Shown here one piece after another: positions 25,275-34,102 of a DNA stretch of 58,884 nt; positions within the stretch are counted from its first letter, which is position 1, and every line of letters starts with the position of its first letter. The stretch comes from Jeotgalibaca caeni (GTDB lineage Bacteria > Bacillota > Bacilli > Lactobacillales > Aerococcaceae). The translations under genes and the position numbers were made by a program. The notes under the pieces were generated by a model. The model saw only the letters and a list, made by a program, of their open reading frames with translations. It was not told the origin of the DNA and ran no database searches. The stretch is from positions 1 through 58,884 of the forward strand of contig NZ_JARBEA010000010.1 in assembly GCF_028863945.1 (NCBI RefSeq). The letters are read 5' to 3'.

Positions 25275-26693
25275 CTATTTATTTCCATTCGTCGTACCGA
25301 CTTGACTCATTAAATAACTAAGTTGCGATTCTGCTTCCATCATCGCAATATCCAATGCAGTGAATTGTTCGATATAGCCTTTGCGTTTTACTTCCAAACG
25401 CTCATTAAACGTTTCAATACGCTTGTTCAAGTCTTTGATTAACTTGTCATAGGTTTCGTTCTTTGTGGCAATAACGCCTTCTTTGGAATCAGTAAAACTA
25501 TTGAGTAGCGTATTAAATTTTTGCGCTAATCCTACTTCTTCTTTCTTCGTAACCGTTGTACCATCTTCAGTTACTTCTGTCGTTTTGGTAAAGCTGAAGA
25601 GATCCATCACTTTTTGTGGATTTTCTTTCAATGCTTCTTTCAGCTTTCCTTCATCCAATGTTGCTGCACCGTAACGATCTACGGTTATTCCGACTGCTTC
25701 AGCAGTATTCATTCCTTTATTGCCATTGTCTACAGCTTGGGTCAGGAGACTTCGCAATTGTGATTGCAGCCGCATCAAGCTGCTATCGCCCGATAATGCT
25801 CCGGTTTTGTTATCTTCTTTTGAAGGATCGCCTACATCCAATTTCTCTTCGATAAATTTCAAAGTGGAATTGTATTGGTCAACGAATGCCTTTACCGTGT
25901 CAGATGCCTTTTGTAAATCATCTTCTACACTGACTTGAATGGGTTCAGAGGTGACTGCCTTTAAGTCCAAGGTTACGCCGTCCATAACATCCGTAATTTG
26001 ATTGCTGTCTCTTGTAATAGGGATGCCATTAACAGTCAAGTTCGCAGCTTGACCTTTCCGAGTTTCCGAGTTCTCTAGACCTAAGTCCTTCGCAATGTCT
26101 CCCTCAATGGAAATCGTACGGTCACCAAAGGCCTGCTCTTGCAAGACAATACGATTGTCGATCATGACCGCAGAAATGCCGCTGTCTTTGGTTTTATCAT
26201 TGATTTTATTCATTACCTTTTCTAAACTGTCTTCCGCAGTAATCTCGATTTCAATCGACTTTGCTTCGTCTGATTGATCTGACTTCTGAGAAGTCAGTTT
26301 AAGAGTGCCGTTTTTACCCCAAGCTTCAGTAATTTTGGTTTCACTCAAATTCAACTTATTTCCGGTCACTTGCGTACGAGTCGCAAGTTTGGAAACAGTG
26401 ATTGAATAATCACCAGAGATTGCTTTTGTTCCTGCTGTAAAAACAACTTTTCCTTCTGGAGAAGCTGTTACTTTTTTAGATTCAAATGATTCTGGTTTCA
26501 TTAAGTCGCTTAGCTTACTTGCTAAGTTATCTAGACGTGTTTGAATATCCTTCCAAACCGTTTGTTCTTGCTTTATTTCTTCTTGTTCATTGGTATACTT
26601 TACAACTTTATTAGCTTCAGCTTGAACCAGTTGTTCGATTGTATCCATGGTAATCCCGGAATAGGTTCCCAAAATATTCATTGTACTTGCCAT
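25275..26693 (-). CDS. fliD: Flagellar filament cap protein FliD
   Basis: 472 residues. N-terminal GLDQ-type coiled region (TYSGITMDTIEQLVQAEANKVVKY), central domains with LTVNGIPITRDSNQITDVMDGVTLDLKA and LMRLQSQLRSLLTQAV, and a C-terminal coiled coil (RKGYIEQFTALDIAMMEAESQLSYLMSQV). It forms the pentameric cap that folds flagellin at the filament tip. It starts 4 nt after flaG. Confidence 0.95.
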   Translation of the reverse strand: MASTMNILGTYSGITMDTIEQLVQAEANKVVKYTNEQEEIKQEQTVWKDIQTRLDNLASKLSDLMKPESFESKKVTASPEGKVVFTAGTKAISGDYSITVSKLATRTQVTGNKLNLSETKITEAWGKNGTLKLTSQKSDQSDEAKSIEIEITAEDSLEKVMNKINDKTKDSGISAVMIDNRIVLQEQAFGDRTISIEGDIAKDLGLENSETRKGQAANLTVNGIPITRDSNQITDVMDGVTLDLKAVTSEPIQVSVEDDLQKASDTVKAFVDQYNSTLKFIEEKLDVGDPSKEDNKTGALSGDSSLMRLQSQLRSLLTQAVDNGNKGMNTAEAVGITVDRYGAATLDEGKLKEALKENPQKVMDLFSFTKTTEVTEDGTTVTKKEEVGLAQKFNTLLNSFTDSKEGVIATKNETYDKLIKDLNKRIETFNERLEVKRKGYIEQFTALDIAMMEAESQLSYLMSQVGTTNGNK

Positions 26694-26697
26694 TGTT

Positions 26698-27045
26698 TCA
26701 CTCCGTTCTGTCTACCAAGATACCCGCTTGTTCCCAAATATCTGCCACGATGTCTAACAGTTCTCTTGGTGGGAATTCCTTAATTATCTCATCCGTCTCT
26801 ATATCACGCAACTGGACAATCGTTCGATTGGTCGCTTCATGTGTCTCGATAAAAAATTCTACATTCAAGCCCACTACATAGCGGTTCGCCTCACTGACCA
26901 CTCGCTTTAAGTCGGTTTCTGAATGGAGATGCTCCTTGTTATCACCTTTGCTCAATTCAGTAGGATTACCGCTTCTTTCGACTTGCTCAATATAGCGTTG
27001 CTTTGCATCAAATAAAACCCGATTCATCGATGGCACTGGTTCCAT
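26698..27045 (-). CDS. flaG: FlaG-family flagellar protein
   Basis: 115 residues. The C-terminal half (VGLNVEFFIETHEATNRTIVQLRDIETDEIIKEFPPRELLDIVADIWEQAGILVDRTE) is the FlaG domain; the N-terminus is polar and variable. FlaG affects filament length in other bacteria. It is the first gene of flaG-fliD-fliT-like-fliS. No separate promoter is clear in the 87-nt gap behind the flagellin terminator. Confidence 0.9.
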   Translation of the reverse strand: MEPVPSMNRVLFDAKQRYIEQVERSGNPTELSKGDNKEHLHSETDLKRVVSEANRYVVGLNVEFFIETHEATNRTIVQLRDIETDEIIKEFPPRELLDIVADIWEQAGILVDRTE

Positions 27046-27079
27046 GATAAACGACCCCTTTATTATGTAGTAAAAATGA

Positions 27080-27106
27080 AAACCAAAAGCCGACAGATGC
27101 CGGCTT
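27080..27106 (-). terminator. Terminator after flagellin
   Basis: AAGCCG (27106-27101, minus strand) pairs with CGGCTT (27092-27087) with an 8-nt loop, followed by TTGGTTTTC. It probably lowers read-through from the strong flagellin gene into flaG-fliD. Confidence 0.75.
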
Positions 27107-27132
27107 CCAGTTCAAAATAGAATTTATAAAGA

Positions 27133-27951
27133 TTATTGCAATAATTGCAATACGCCTTGAGGCATTTGGTTTGCTTGAGCAAGCATGGAAGTAGCTGCTT
27201 GAGACAAGATATTAGATTTCGTGAAGCTCATCATTTCTTCAGCCATGTCAACATCTACGATACGGGAGTTCGCTTCGGAAAGGTTTTCTTTGGTAGTTGT
27301 CAGGTTATTGATTGTATGCTCTAAACGATTTTGATTCGCCCCCAAAGAAGTACGTTGCGCTGATACCTCTTTGATTGCTGAATCCAAAGTGTTAATAGCT
27401 GCAGTTGCCCCAGCCGTTGTAGTTACATCTAACGCATCAATTTCAAGACCTGCGGTATCCATTGCATTAATTGTAACTGTTAATGCATCGTTTTCTGATA
27501 CATTAGCACCAATTTGTAAAACAAACGCCTTAGATTCAGTATCTAAAAGAGATTTTTCGTTAAATTTCGTAGTCTTAGCAATTCTATCAATTTCGCTACC
27601 TAATTCATCCATCTCTGATTTAATAGCAGTCAAGTCATCTGAGCTGTTTGTTTCATTTGCTGCTTGCACAGATAAATCACGCATGCGATTCAAGATACTG
27701 TGCGTTTCTTTCAAAGCACCTTCAGCTGTTTGAATTAAAGAAATACCATCTTGGGCATTACGAGTAGCCTGAGTCAAACCACTCACTTGGTTTTTCATTT
27801 TTTCAGAAATAGATAAACCTGCTGCATCATCCCCTGCTTTGTTAATACGAAGTCCTGAAGAAAGTTTTGCTAAAGATCCTGATTTAGCAGAGTTTGCTGC
27901 TCCTAGACGAGAGTAAGTGTTCATTGCTGAAATATTTGTATTAATTCTCAT
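27133..27951 (-). CDS. hag: Flagellin
   Basis: 272 residues. N-terminal MRINTNISAMNTYSRLGAANSAKSGSLAKLSSGLRINKAGDDAAGL and C-terminal NRLEHTINNLTTTKENLSEANSRIVDVDMAEEMMSFTKSNILSQAATSMLAQANQMPQGVLQLLQ are the D0/D1 helices of the filament protein. Only about 60 residues lie between the two D1 parts, so outer domains D2/D3 are absent; this is a minimal flagellin, like B. subtilis Hag. Strong AGGAGG site and its own sigma-D promoter. Single copy in this window. Confidence 0.96.
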   Translation of the reverse strand: MRINTNISAMNTYSRLGAANSAKSGSLAKLSSGLRINKAGDDAAGLSISEKMKNQVSGLTQATRNAQDGISLIQTAEGALKETHSILNRMRDLSVQAANETNSSDDLTAIKSEMDELGSEIDRIAKTTKFNEKSLLDTESKAFVLQIGANVSENDALTVTINAMDTAGLEIDALDVTTTAGATAAINTLDSAIKEVSAQRTSLGANQNRLEHTINNLTTTKENLSEANSRIVDVDMAEEMMSFTKSNILSQAATSMLAQANQMPQGVLQLLQ

Positions 27952-28005
27952 GTTGTATTGCCTCCTGTTTTCTCAATGTTTAGTGAGGTCTTGCCTCTAT
28001 CTTAT

Positions 28006-28032
28006 TTATCGGAGGGTTTTCATTTTTGTTAA
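28006..28032 (-). promoter_or_regulatory. Sigma-D promoter of flagellin
   Basis: Minus strand: TTAAC (28032-28028), 14-nt spacer, TCCGATAA (28013-28006). This matches the Gram-positive sigma-D consensus TAAA-N15-GCCGATAA with two changes. About 50 nt of leader precede the start codon. Confidence 0.8.
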
Positions 28033-28070
28033 GTGCTTTTTATTATTTTTATAGCTTTTAACAAAGAAAA

Positions 28071-28092
28071 AGACTACCTCTACAGGTAGTCT
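28071..28092 (-). terminator. Terminator overlapping the flgL stop codon
   Basis: AGACTACCT (28092-28084, minus strand) pairs perfectly with AGGTAGTCT (28079-28071) and is followed by TTTTCTTTG. The TAG stop of flgL lies in the 4-nt loop. Confidence 0.85.
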
Positions 28093-28985
28093 AAAATCGT
28101 CGTTTGCAATACTTTGGTTCCCATTTGCAAGGAAGATTGATACGCAACTTGTTCCATCATGAATTGCATGTACTTTTCAGCGAAATCAATGTCTTCCTTG
28201 GAAGATAGCATCCCTTTTAGATTGAGATCTTGACTTTCATTTCTGGTCTTGGCAGATTCTAAGCGGTTCGAAATCGCACCAATTTCACTTCGATACGTCA
28301 CGACTTGGTCAATACTAGTATTGGCCTTTTTAAGTAACGATCCGCCTAGCTTTTCCGATTCATCGTTCTTAAGGGCGCTGAGAACTTCAGAGAAATAAGT
28401 GCCGATATCGCCATCCTTTGATTGCAGGAGAGAGGCTCCGTCCGTTTTCAGGCTCACATTCACGCCACTTGCAATTTCTCGGGAAAGATTTTGTTCGGTT
28501 CCATGATAAGTGATTCCGGTCATTTCACCCGTTGTATCGCGAGTAATCTCGAACGGAGTCGTCATCGTTTCTGTACCGCCAAAAATATAACGGCCACCGA
28601 AGTTTGTATTCAGTGCATCCACGAACGTTGCAATTTCTGTTTCCACTTCAGCTCTGACTGCCAAACGGTCAGAAGAACTCATCGTATCATTCGCCGCAGA
28701 TTGAACCAATGTACTAATTCGCATCAAGGAATCTGATGCATCTTTGAGGGACGCGTCTTGCATGTCCGTCCAGTCCAACGAATCTTCGATTGTCGTTTGA
28801 TATTGTTGGTTTTGGCTGATATTCGTTTTCAAGTCTATGATTTGTGAAACCAAGAGTGGGTTATCAGAAGGCTTGGAAACTTCTTTCATCGTTGAGAGCT
28901 GTTCATGGTACTTTTGCACGTTTTGTTGGTTCCGTGAAAGGTTTGTTAAGTAACTTCTGGAAGTCATTTGGTCGCTAATACGCAT
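28080..28985 (-). CDS. flgL: Flagellar hook-filament junction protein FlgL (HAP3)
   Basis: 301 residues. N-terminal MRISDQMTSRSYLTNLSRNQQNVQKYHEQLSTMKEVSKPSDNPLLV and C-terminal EDIDFAEKYMQFMMEQVAYQSSLQMGTKVLQTTILDYL are flagellin-like coiled helices. It joins the filament to the hook with FlgK. It follows flgK by 2 nt and ends the flgM-flgN-flgK-flgL operon. Confidence 0.95.
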   Translation of the reverse strand: MRISDQMTSRSYLTNLSRNQQNVQKYHEQLSTMKEVSKPSDNPLLVSQIIDLKTNISQNQQYQTTIEDSLDWTDMQDASLKDASDSLMRISTLVQSAANDTMSSSDRLAVRAEVETEIATFVDALNTNFGGRYIFGGTETMTTPFEITRDTTGEMTGITYHGTEQNLSREIASGVNVSLKTDGASLLQSKDGDIGTYFSEVLSALKNDESEKLGGSLLKKANTSIDQVVTYRSEIGAISNRLESAKTRNESQDLNLKGMLSSKEDIDFAEKYMQFMMEQVAYQSSLQMGTKVLQTTILDYL

Positions 28986-28987
28986 GG

Positions 28988-30406
28988 TTACACTCCTGTC
29001 CGATTAATTAAAGTATCCAGCATCTCATCCACCATCGAAATAATTCGAGCATTGGCTTGGAAAGCACTCTGGAATTTCATCATATCTACTACTTCTTCGT
29101 TCATGTTGACACCGGAAATCGAACTTCTTCGATCTTTCAAAAATCCTAGTACTTCACCTTGGCTGGTCGTCATGTGGTCAGCTTGTTCCTTGATGATCCC
29201 CATACTAGTAATCATATTGTTATAAGCGCCGTCTGTCGTAGTTCCGCCTGGCTTTGAAATGAAAGACATCGTATCGGCGTCATAATCATTGGAAAGTCCG
29301 CCGTTAAAATAAAGAAGAGACGTATTGGCAAGGGATGAAATAGCAGTCGCTCTTGATCCATCACCGCTTACTGGTTTAATCAGGGAACTTCCTGCATTTA
29401 TTTTACTTGGATCAGCAATAATGTCTTTGTTTACTTTCAGACTTTTCGCAGAATCTGTTGGAGAAACCGTAAAGAAATCAATTCCTTTTCCTCCATCGCT
29501 ATGAATTTTGTTCACAGCGCTCGCAAAGGTATAAGTCATTTGATCCAATTCTTTGCCTTTATCTGTAATCACCTGCAAGGCTTCTTGAGAACCCTTGATA
29601 CTGCCGTTTGTTACAGTGATCGGTTGGTTCGTATTTGCTAAACCAACTTGGCCATCTGCTAAGTTGACTAACTTTTGGCTGCTGTTTTCATTCAATATAT
29701 CATTTCCAGAAACCTTGATACTTACGCGCTGAAATTTATCATAGCTGAAGTCTGCATCTACAATTCCAGCTAGTTCCGTTGTCAAACGATCACGCTGATC
29801 TAACAAGTCATTTGGGGTGTGGCCTTTTACGACCACATTAAAAATCTGCTTATTTAAGGTGTTTAATTGATCGACCTTGCTGTTGAAATCAAGAACATCT
29901 TTTTCAATTGCGTACGTCGTGTCTCCCTTAAGACCTTCTATTTGTTTTGACATACTAGAAAGAGTATCCGTCAAGGTTTGTGCTTCTTGGCTTACCATCG
30001 TTTTTGCGGTTGCCAACTCTGGATTGGCCCCTAAATAGTTCCATGTAGAGTAAAAACGATTAAACCCTTCACTTAATCCAGCTTTAGAAGGCTCATTGAA
30101 AATCATTTCTAATTGGGCTAACGTGTCGGACTTTGTTTCGTATTTTTTGAAGGAACTCGTTTCTTGTTGGATCTGCTTGGTTACATAATCATCTACCACG
30201 CGAATCACTCCAGACATCGTCACTCCGGTACCTAACTGGCCTACGCCGGGCATATGGTAGGGATTGCTCGCCTGTAAATCAACGCGTTGGCGCGAATAAC
30301 CTTCTGTATTCAAATTCGAAAGGTTATGACTCGTTGTCTGCAATGCGGTCTGCGCTGCAGTCATCCCTCTCGTTCCGATGTTTAGTGAATTAAATAATCC
30401 TGACAC
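28988..30406 (-). CDS. flgK: Flagellar hook-filament junction protein FlgK (HAP1)
   Basis: 472 residues. GLFNSLNIGTRGMTAAQTALQTTSHNLSNLNTEGYSRQRV at the N-terminus and SSISGVNMNEEVVDMMKFQSAFQANARIISMVDEMLDTLINR at the C-terminus are the FlgK family ends. GTG start 6 nt after AGGAGG. Exported with help of FlgN, encoded just before it. Confidence 0.95.
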   Translation of the reverse strand: MSGLFNSLNIGTRGMTAAQTALQTTSHNLSNLNTEGYSRQRVDLQASNPYHMPGVGQLGTGVTMSGVIRVVDDYVTKQIQQETSSFKKYETKSDTLAQLEMIFNEPSKAGLSEGFNRFYSTWNYLGANPELATAKTMVSQEAQTLTDTLSSMSKQIEGLKGDTTYAIEKDVLDFNSKVDQLNTLNKQIFNVVVKGHTPNDLLDQRDRLTTELAGIVDADFSYDKFQRVSIKVSGNDILNENSSQKLVNLADGQVGLANTNQPITVTNGSIKGSQEALQVITDKGKELDQMTYTFASAVNKIHSDGGKGIDFFTVSPTDSAKSLKVNKDIIADPSKINAGSSLIKPVSGDGSRATAISSLANTSLLYFNGGLSNDYDADTMSFISKPGGTTTDGAYNNMITSMGIIKEQADHMTTSQGEVLGFLKDRRSSISGVNMNEEVVDMMKFQSAFQANARIISMVDEMLDTLINRTGV

Positions 30407-30416
30407 GATGTACCTC

Positions 30417-30779
30417 CTATAATGACTGGTTCAATAAATTAGCTTGGTCCAAACCCGTCTTTTGACCTTGTTTCGAATATGTTTTTCCATTTTTCTGTGC
30501 GCCTTGGCTCAAAGCTTCCATTACTGTTTCATGGAAACGAAGGCTTTGTTTGGTTAACAATAAATTGGTTTCTTGCAACTTTCGAATGTCTCCGACTAGT
30601 CGAGTAACCTCTTTTTGGTCTACCTTCTTAAAATCCATCGTAGGAAATGCCTCTACAAAAACTTCCTTTTCTTTTACGATGGTGATAATTGCTGAACCAT
30701 CATTCTTCATCAATGCGTCTTTTTCTGTTTCCAGTAATTGAAGGAAATCTGTTAAAAAAGTAATTGCGGTTTGATTCAT
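30417..30779 (-). CDS. flgN: FlgN-family export chaperone
   Basis: 120 residues, helical: FLTDFLQLLETEKDALMKNDGSAIITIVKEKEVFVEAF, then GDIRKLQETNLLLTKQSLRFHETVMEALS and a polar tail. This is the FlgN pattern; FlgN binds FlgK and FlgL before export. Its ATG overlaps the TAA of flgM by one base (TAATG), which implies coupling. Confidence 0.88.
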   Translation of the reverse strand: MNQTAITFLTDFLQLLETEKDALMKNDGSAIITIVKEKEVFVEAFPTMDFKKVDQKEVTRLVGDIRKLQETNLLLTKQSLRFHETVMEALSQGAQKNGKTYSKQGQKTGLDQANLLNQSL

Positions 30780-31072
30780 TATTCTTCAACCTTTTTCTGA
30801 GCGGTAATGGCCTCAAACATGCCATCCGCAACTTTTTCAGCGGAGACTTGATAGGTGCCTGCTTGGATTGCTTTTTTAATGGCAGCCGCGCGTTCACTTG
30901 GTGCAGCTTCTTGAGTAGTAGCTGAAAGTTTTTTAGCTTCATCAGATATTTCTACCGAAACATATTCTTCTTTGGTTGTTTTTTCAATTGGTTTTGATTG
31001 ATTTCCGGCAGGCGCTTTGTGATTATTTTGAATTGCACGTAGATATTGTTGGTGTCCATTGGTTATTTTCAT
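30779..31072 (-). CDS. flgM: Anti-sigma factor FlgM
   Basis: 97 residues. MKITN start, a disordered N-terminal half, then VEISDEAKKLS and a C-terminal helix region (RAAAIKKAIQAGTYQVSAEKVADGMFEAI) that matches the sigma-binding part of FlgM. It holds SigD inactive until it is exported through the finished hook. It has its own sigma-D promoter, so it forms a feedback loop. Confidence 0.92.
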   Translation of the reverse strand: MKITNGHQQYLRAIQNNHKAPAGNQSKPIEKTTKEEYVSVEISDEAKKLSATTQEAAPSERAAAIKKAIQAGTYQVSAEKVADGMFEAITAQKKVEE

Positions 31073-31115
31073 AGGAAGTGCCTCCTTTTTCCGATTTATT
31101 TCTCGCTCTTTTACT

Positions 31116-31141
31116 ATATCGGCATTCTTTTATTTAATTTA
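31116..31141 (-). promoter_or_regulatory. Sigma-D promoter of flgM-flgNKL
   Basis: Minus strand: TAAA (31141-31138), 14-nt spacer, GCCGATAT (31123-31116). Both boxes match the Bacillus sigma-D consensus exactly; only the spacer is at the short end. It lies 44 nt ahead of the flgM start. Confidence 0.88.
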
Positions 31142-31218
31142 ACCAGAAAATAGAAAAAAGTATCCTTCCCTATTCTATCTTAAAAGGATGAAGTTGTGTG
31201 ATTCTTCGTTTACTAAAA

Positions 31219-31250
31219 AGAAAAAAGAAGCGGGCACAATGCCGCTTCTT
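31219..31250 (-). terminator. Terminator after fliY
   Basis: AAGAAGCGG (31250-31242, minus strand) pairs with CCGCTTCTT (31233-31225), loop 8 nt, followed by TTTTCTTTTTAG. It ends the cheW-to-fliY operon. Confidence 0.88.
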
Positions 31251-31251
31251 T

Positions 31252-32301
31252 CTAGATGTTATTCAATCGTTTCTCTTTACTCAATATATTCGTAATGCGG
31301 ATACCGAAGTTCTCATTGATGACTACCACTTCGCCTTCTGCAATCATTTTCCCATTTACGTAGATGCTAAGTGGTTCTTCTGTCATTTTGTCTAGCTCGA
31401 CTACAGATCCTGTTCCTAGCGAAAGGATATCACGAATTGTTTTCTTGCTTTCTCCCAGCATAACGCTGAATTCAAGCGGCACATCCATAATTAAATCTAA
31501 ATTTTGTGGCTGATGATGCGTTGGCTGATTGTCTAACTGCTGGAATTCGGGTTTATGGACAGAAACTTTCTCTACTTCTTCTACTGGAGCAACTACTGGA
31601 ACTGGCTGTTCTTCTACATGATCCGTTACCACGATTGCCTCATCTCCCAACATCAACTCTGTGATATCATGAACCGCATCCAAAGAGAATACTTGCATGA
31701 TGGTGCTCTTTAAGATTCCTTCCACTTCTAGTTCAAAGGAAATCTCACATACAGTTGTTTCCAAATCTTCATCCATATTGTGTTCATTTTCTTCGTCCCA
31801 CATGTTTACGCTTGGAGGATAGATGTCTACGGTACGATCTAACATCGTAGCCATAGCGGTAGAAGCCGAGCCAATCATTTGATTCATCGCTTCCGCTACC
31901 GCACTAAGCTCAATTTCACCCAGTGTATCTGTTTCGGCTTGGCCATCTCCGCCCATCATTAAGTTTGCGATACTAGCTGAATCCGACACATCCAAGATTA
32001 ACATGTTTTTACCAGTGATTCCTTTTTTGAATGTAATGGAAGTAATCACTTTTGGGATATGCGATTCTTTTAAGATGGTGGCCACTGTCGTCGTTTGTAC
32101 ACGTGGCGTCGTAATTCTCACCTGTTTACCAAGGAGTTCGGACAAAGTTGTAGCAGCTTGGGACATAGAAATATTACCGACTTCACCAATAATATCAGAT
32201 TCCATTTGACTTAATGCATCTACCGACTGTACCGCTGTATCATCGGGAGTGGGGTTTAACAACCGATCGATTTCTTCTTGCGTTAATGCTCCATTGCTCA
32301 T
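31252..32301 (-). CDS. fliY: Flagellar switch phosphatase FliY
   Basis: 349 residues. An N-terminal LTQEEIDRLL peptide (as in FliM, binds CheY-P), a CheC-like phosphatase domain with two intact active-site helices (MESDIIGEVGNISMS and LSAVAEAMNQMIGS, each with E-x2-N), a Pro/Val/Glu linker (about 215-265), and a C-terminal FliN/SpoA domain (DVPLEFSVMLGESKKTIRDILSLGTGSVVELDK). It is the C-ring protein that also dephosphorylates CheY-P. ATGA overlap with fliM. Confidence 0.93.
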   Translation of the reverse strand: MSNGALTQEEIDRLLNPTPDDTAVQSVDALSQMESDIIGEVGNISMSQAATTLSELLGKQVRITTPRVQTTTVATILKESHIPKVITSITFKKGITGKNMLILDVSDSASIANLMMGGDGQAETDTLGEIELSAVAEAMNQMIGSASTAMATMLDRTVDIYPPSVNMWDEENEHNMDEDLETTVCEISFELEVEGILKSTIMQVFSLDAVHDITELMLGDEAIVVTDHVEEQPVPVVAPVEEVEKVSVHKPEFQQLDNQPTHHQPQNLDLIMDVPLEFSVMLGESKKTIRDILSLGTGSVVELDKMTEEPLSIYVNGKMIAEGEVVVINENFGIRITNILSKEKRLNNI

Positions 32302-33293
32302 TCTTCCTGATTTCCTCCAATATTTTGTAATACTTCTACTGCCATGCGACGATCCACAATTCCTGGCTTTACAAGGTAATAGGGTTCTTTTTCAATCGAT
32401 AGAACGAGCGGTTCATTCGTTCGCTTCTCTAACGGAATAATATCTCCCAATTCCAATTGCAGGAAACTTTCCAGACTCATTTCGGTTTTTCCAAGCACGA
32501 CTTCCAAGTTCACTTCTACATGTTGTAGATTGCGTTCCAAACGTCCTTGGTCTGCAGCGTCCGCGCCCTTACCCGTATGGAACCAATTACGTAAACTCAA
32601 CTTATCCAAAATGGATTCAAAGAATACATAAGGGATACACAAATTCAAGAAAGAGGTCGTTCCCAGCATTTCTATTTCAAACGTAACCAACGTTACGGGC
32701 TCATTCGGTGAAATAGCTTGAATCATTTGGGAATTTGTTTCCATCATATCGAGGTGGACTTGAAGCCCAACGATATCGCGCCATGCGGCTTGAAATGCCT
32801 TCCCAAATTGAATCACTACTTCTTCTAAAATAGCTTGTTCGATTTCAGTAAAATGATCTTTCGTATTGTTGTAATTAAAAGTCGTCGTTTCTGCACTTCC
32901 ACACAATAACTCAATTAATTGCAAACAAATCTGTGGGTTCATTTCCATGATTTGAATCCCTGGTTGAGGATCCGCATGAAAGACACCCATCATCGTGAAA
33001 TGAGGGACAGAGTGGAGAAACTCATCGAAACTCACTTGTTCGATGGATTTCAATTCAAGTGCGACATTAGAACGGAGCTGTGTAGTAAGTAAATTCTCGG
33101 CAATCTTGGCGTATTCTTCAAAGACCATGTTCAATGTTGATACGTATTCTTTCGACAAACGTACCGGTCTTCTGAAGTCGTAGTCTTTGACCTTTACCTG
33201 CTCCTTTTCTTCCAGAGCCATGACGTCAATTTCACCGCTTATCATGCCAGCCATCAACGCATCAATTTCTTCTTGTGATAAAACTGGATTCAA
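32298..33293 (-). CDS. fliM: Flagellar motor switch protein FliM
   Basis: 331 residues. N-terminal LSQEEIDALMAG binds CheY-P; the middle CheC-like domain lacks the phosphatase residues; the C-terminal SpoA domain ends with LQLELGDIIPLEKRTNEPLVLSIEKEPYYLVKPGIVDRRMAVEV. TTG start overlapping the TGA of cheW2 (TTGA), 5 nt after GAGGGG. It builds the C-ring with FliY and FliG. Confidence 0.95.
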   Translation of the reverse strand: MNPVLSQEEIDALMAGMISGEIDVMALEEKEQVKVKDYDFRRPVRLSKEYVSTLNMVFEEYAKIAENLLTTQLRSNVALELKSIEQVSFDEFLHSVPHFTMMGVFHADPQPGIQIMEMNPQICLQLIELLCGSAETTTFNYNNTKDHFTEIEQAILEEVVIQFGKAFQAAWRDIVGLQVHLDMMETNSQMIQAISPNEPVTLVTFEIEMLGTTSFLNLCIPYVFFESILDKLSLRNWFHTGKGADAADQGRLERNLQHVEVNLEVVLGKTEMSLESFLQLELGDIIPLEKRTNEPLVLSIEKEPYYLVKPGIVDRRMAVEVLQNIGGNQEE

Positions 33294-33712
33294 ATAGACC
33301 CCTCATTCTTTGAAAATAATGTCGGCAAATGGATGAGATTGACGATCTGATCCTTTCTCGAAAATACACCTTGCACGGTATCCTGGTTGCCAATCAATTG
33401 GAGTTCTTCTTCATCCAAATGAATAACTTCCTCTACTCGATCCACCGCGAAGGCTGTCTTCGTTTTGCCGTTTTTAACAATAACGGTATTATTGTAGCAT
33501 AGATTTTCTGTTTCTTGACTCGTTCTTGTAAAGTTCAAAAACTGTTCAAAATGAATCAAAGAAATAACCGTACCGCGCAAGTTAACCAACCCTAACAGCC
33601 AATTTGGTGTTTTAGGTACATCGGTCCACGCTACTTTACCCGTAATTTCTTCTACATCATCTGAAGGAATGGCATAAAGCTTATCCATTAGGGAAAAAAT
33701 GACAATTTGCAT
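33290..33712 (-). CDS. CheW-domain protein (second CheW)
   Basis: 140 residues, a single CheW domain: IFSLMDKLYAIPSDDVEEI, WTDVPKTPNWLLGLVNLRGTVISLI, FAVDRVEEVIHL. It couples receptors to CheA. It is encoded between cheY and fliM, an unusual place, and differs clearly from the CheW at 38993-39439. No receiver domain, so it is not CheV. Confidence 0.88.
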   Translation of the reverse strand: MQIVIFSLMDKLYAIPSDDVEEITGKVAWTDVPKTPNWLLGLVNLRGTVISLIHFEQFLNFTRTSQETENLCYNNTVIVKNGKTKTAFAVDRVEEVIHLDEEELQLIGNQDTVQGVFSRKDQIVNLIHLPTLFSKNEGSI

Positions 33713-33723
33713 TTTATCCCTCC

Positions 33724-34086
33724 TTATAATGCTACTTTACTGATTGATTTAATGACACGAGTGGTGTCAAATGGTTTCACAATAAAATCAATCGCTCCGG
33801 CTTTGATGGCGTCCATTACCATTCCTTGTTGCCCCATTGCGCTGCACATGATTACTTTTGCGGCTGGATCTATGGATTTGATTTTCTTCAATGCATCAAT
33901 TCCGTCCATCTCTGGCATCGTGATATCCATGGTTACCAAGTCAGGTTGTACTTCTTGATACAATTGCACCGCTTCTATTCCGTTTTGAGCTTCACCTACT
34001 ACTGTATAGCCATTTTTTTGTAAAATATCTTTCAACTTCATGCGCATGAATGCTGCATCATCTACGATTAAAATATTTTTTCCCAT
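33724..34086 (-). CDS. cheY: Chemotaxis response regulator CheY
   Basis: 120 residues, a stand-alone receiver domain: acidic pocket DD9-10, phosphorylation site Asp54 in VTMDITMP, Lys104 in VKPFD. Phosphorylated by CheA, it binds FliM and FliY to change motor direction. It follows cheC by 16 nt. Confidence 0.95.
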   Translation of the reverse strand: MGKNILIVDDAAFMRMKLKDILQKNGYTVVGEAQNGIEAVQLYQEVQPDLVTMDITMPEMDGIDALKKIKSIDPAAKVIMCSAMGQQGMVMDAIKAGAIDFIVKPFDTTRVIKSISKVAL

Positions 34087-34102
34087 TTTATTTTTCCCCT
34101 TT

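Noticed and set aside
33290-33712. CheV
   Set aside because: Only a CheW domain is present; there is no receiver domain.
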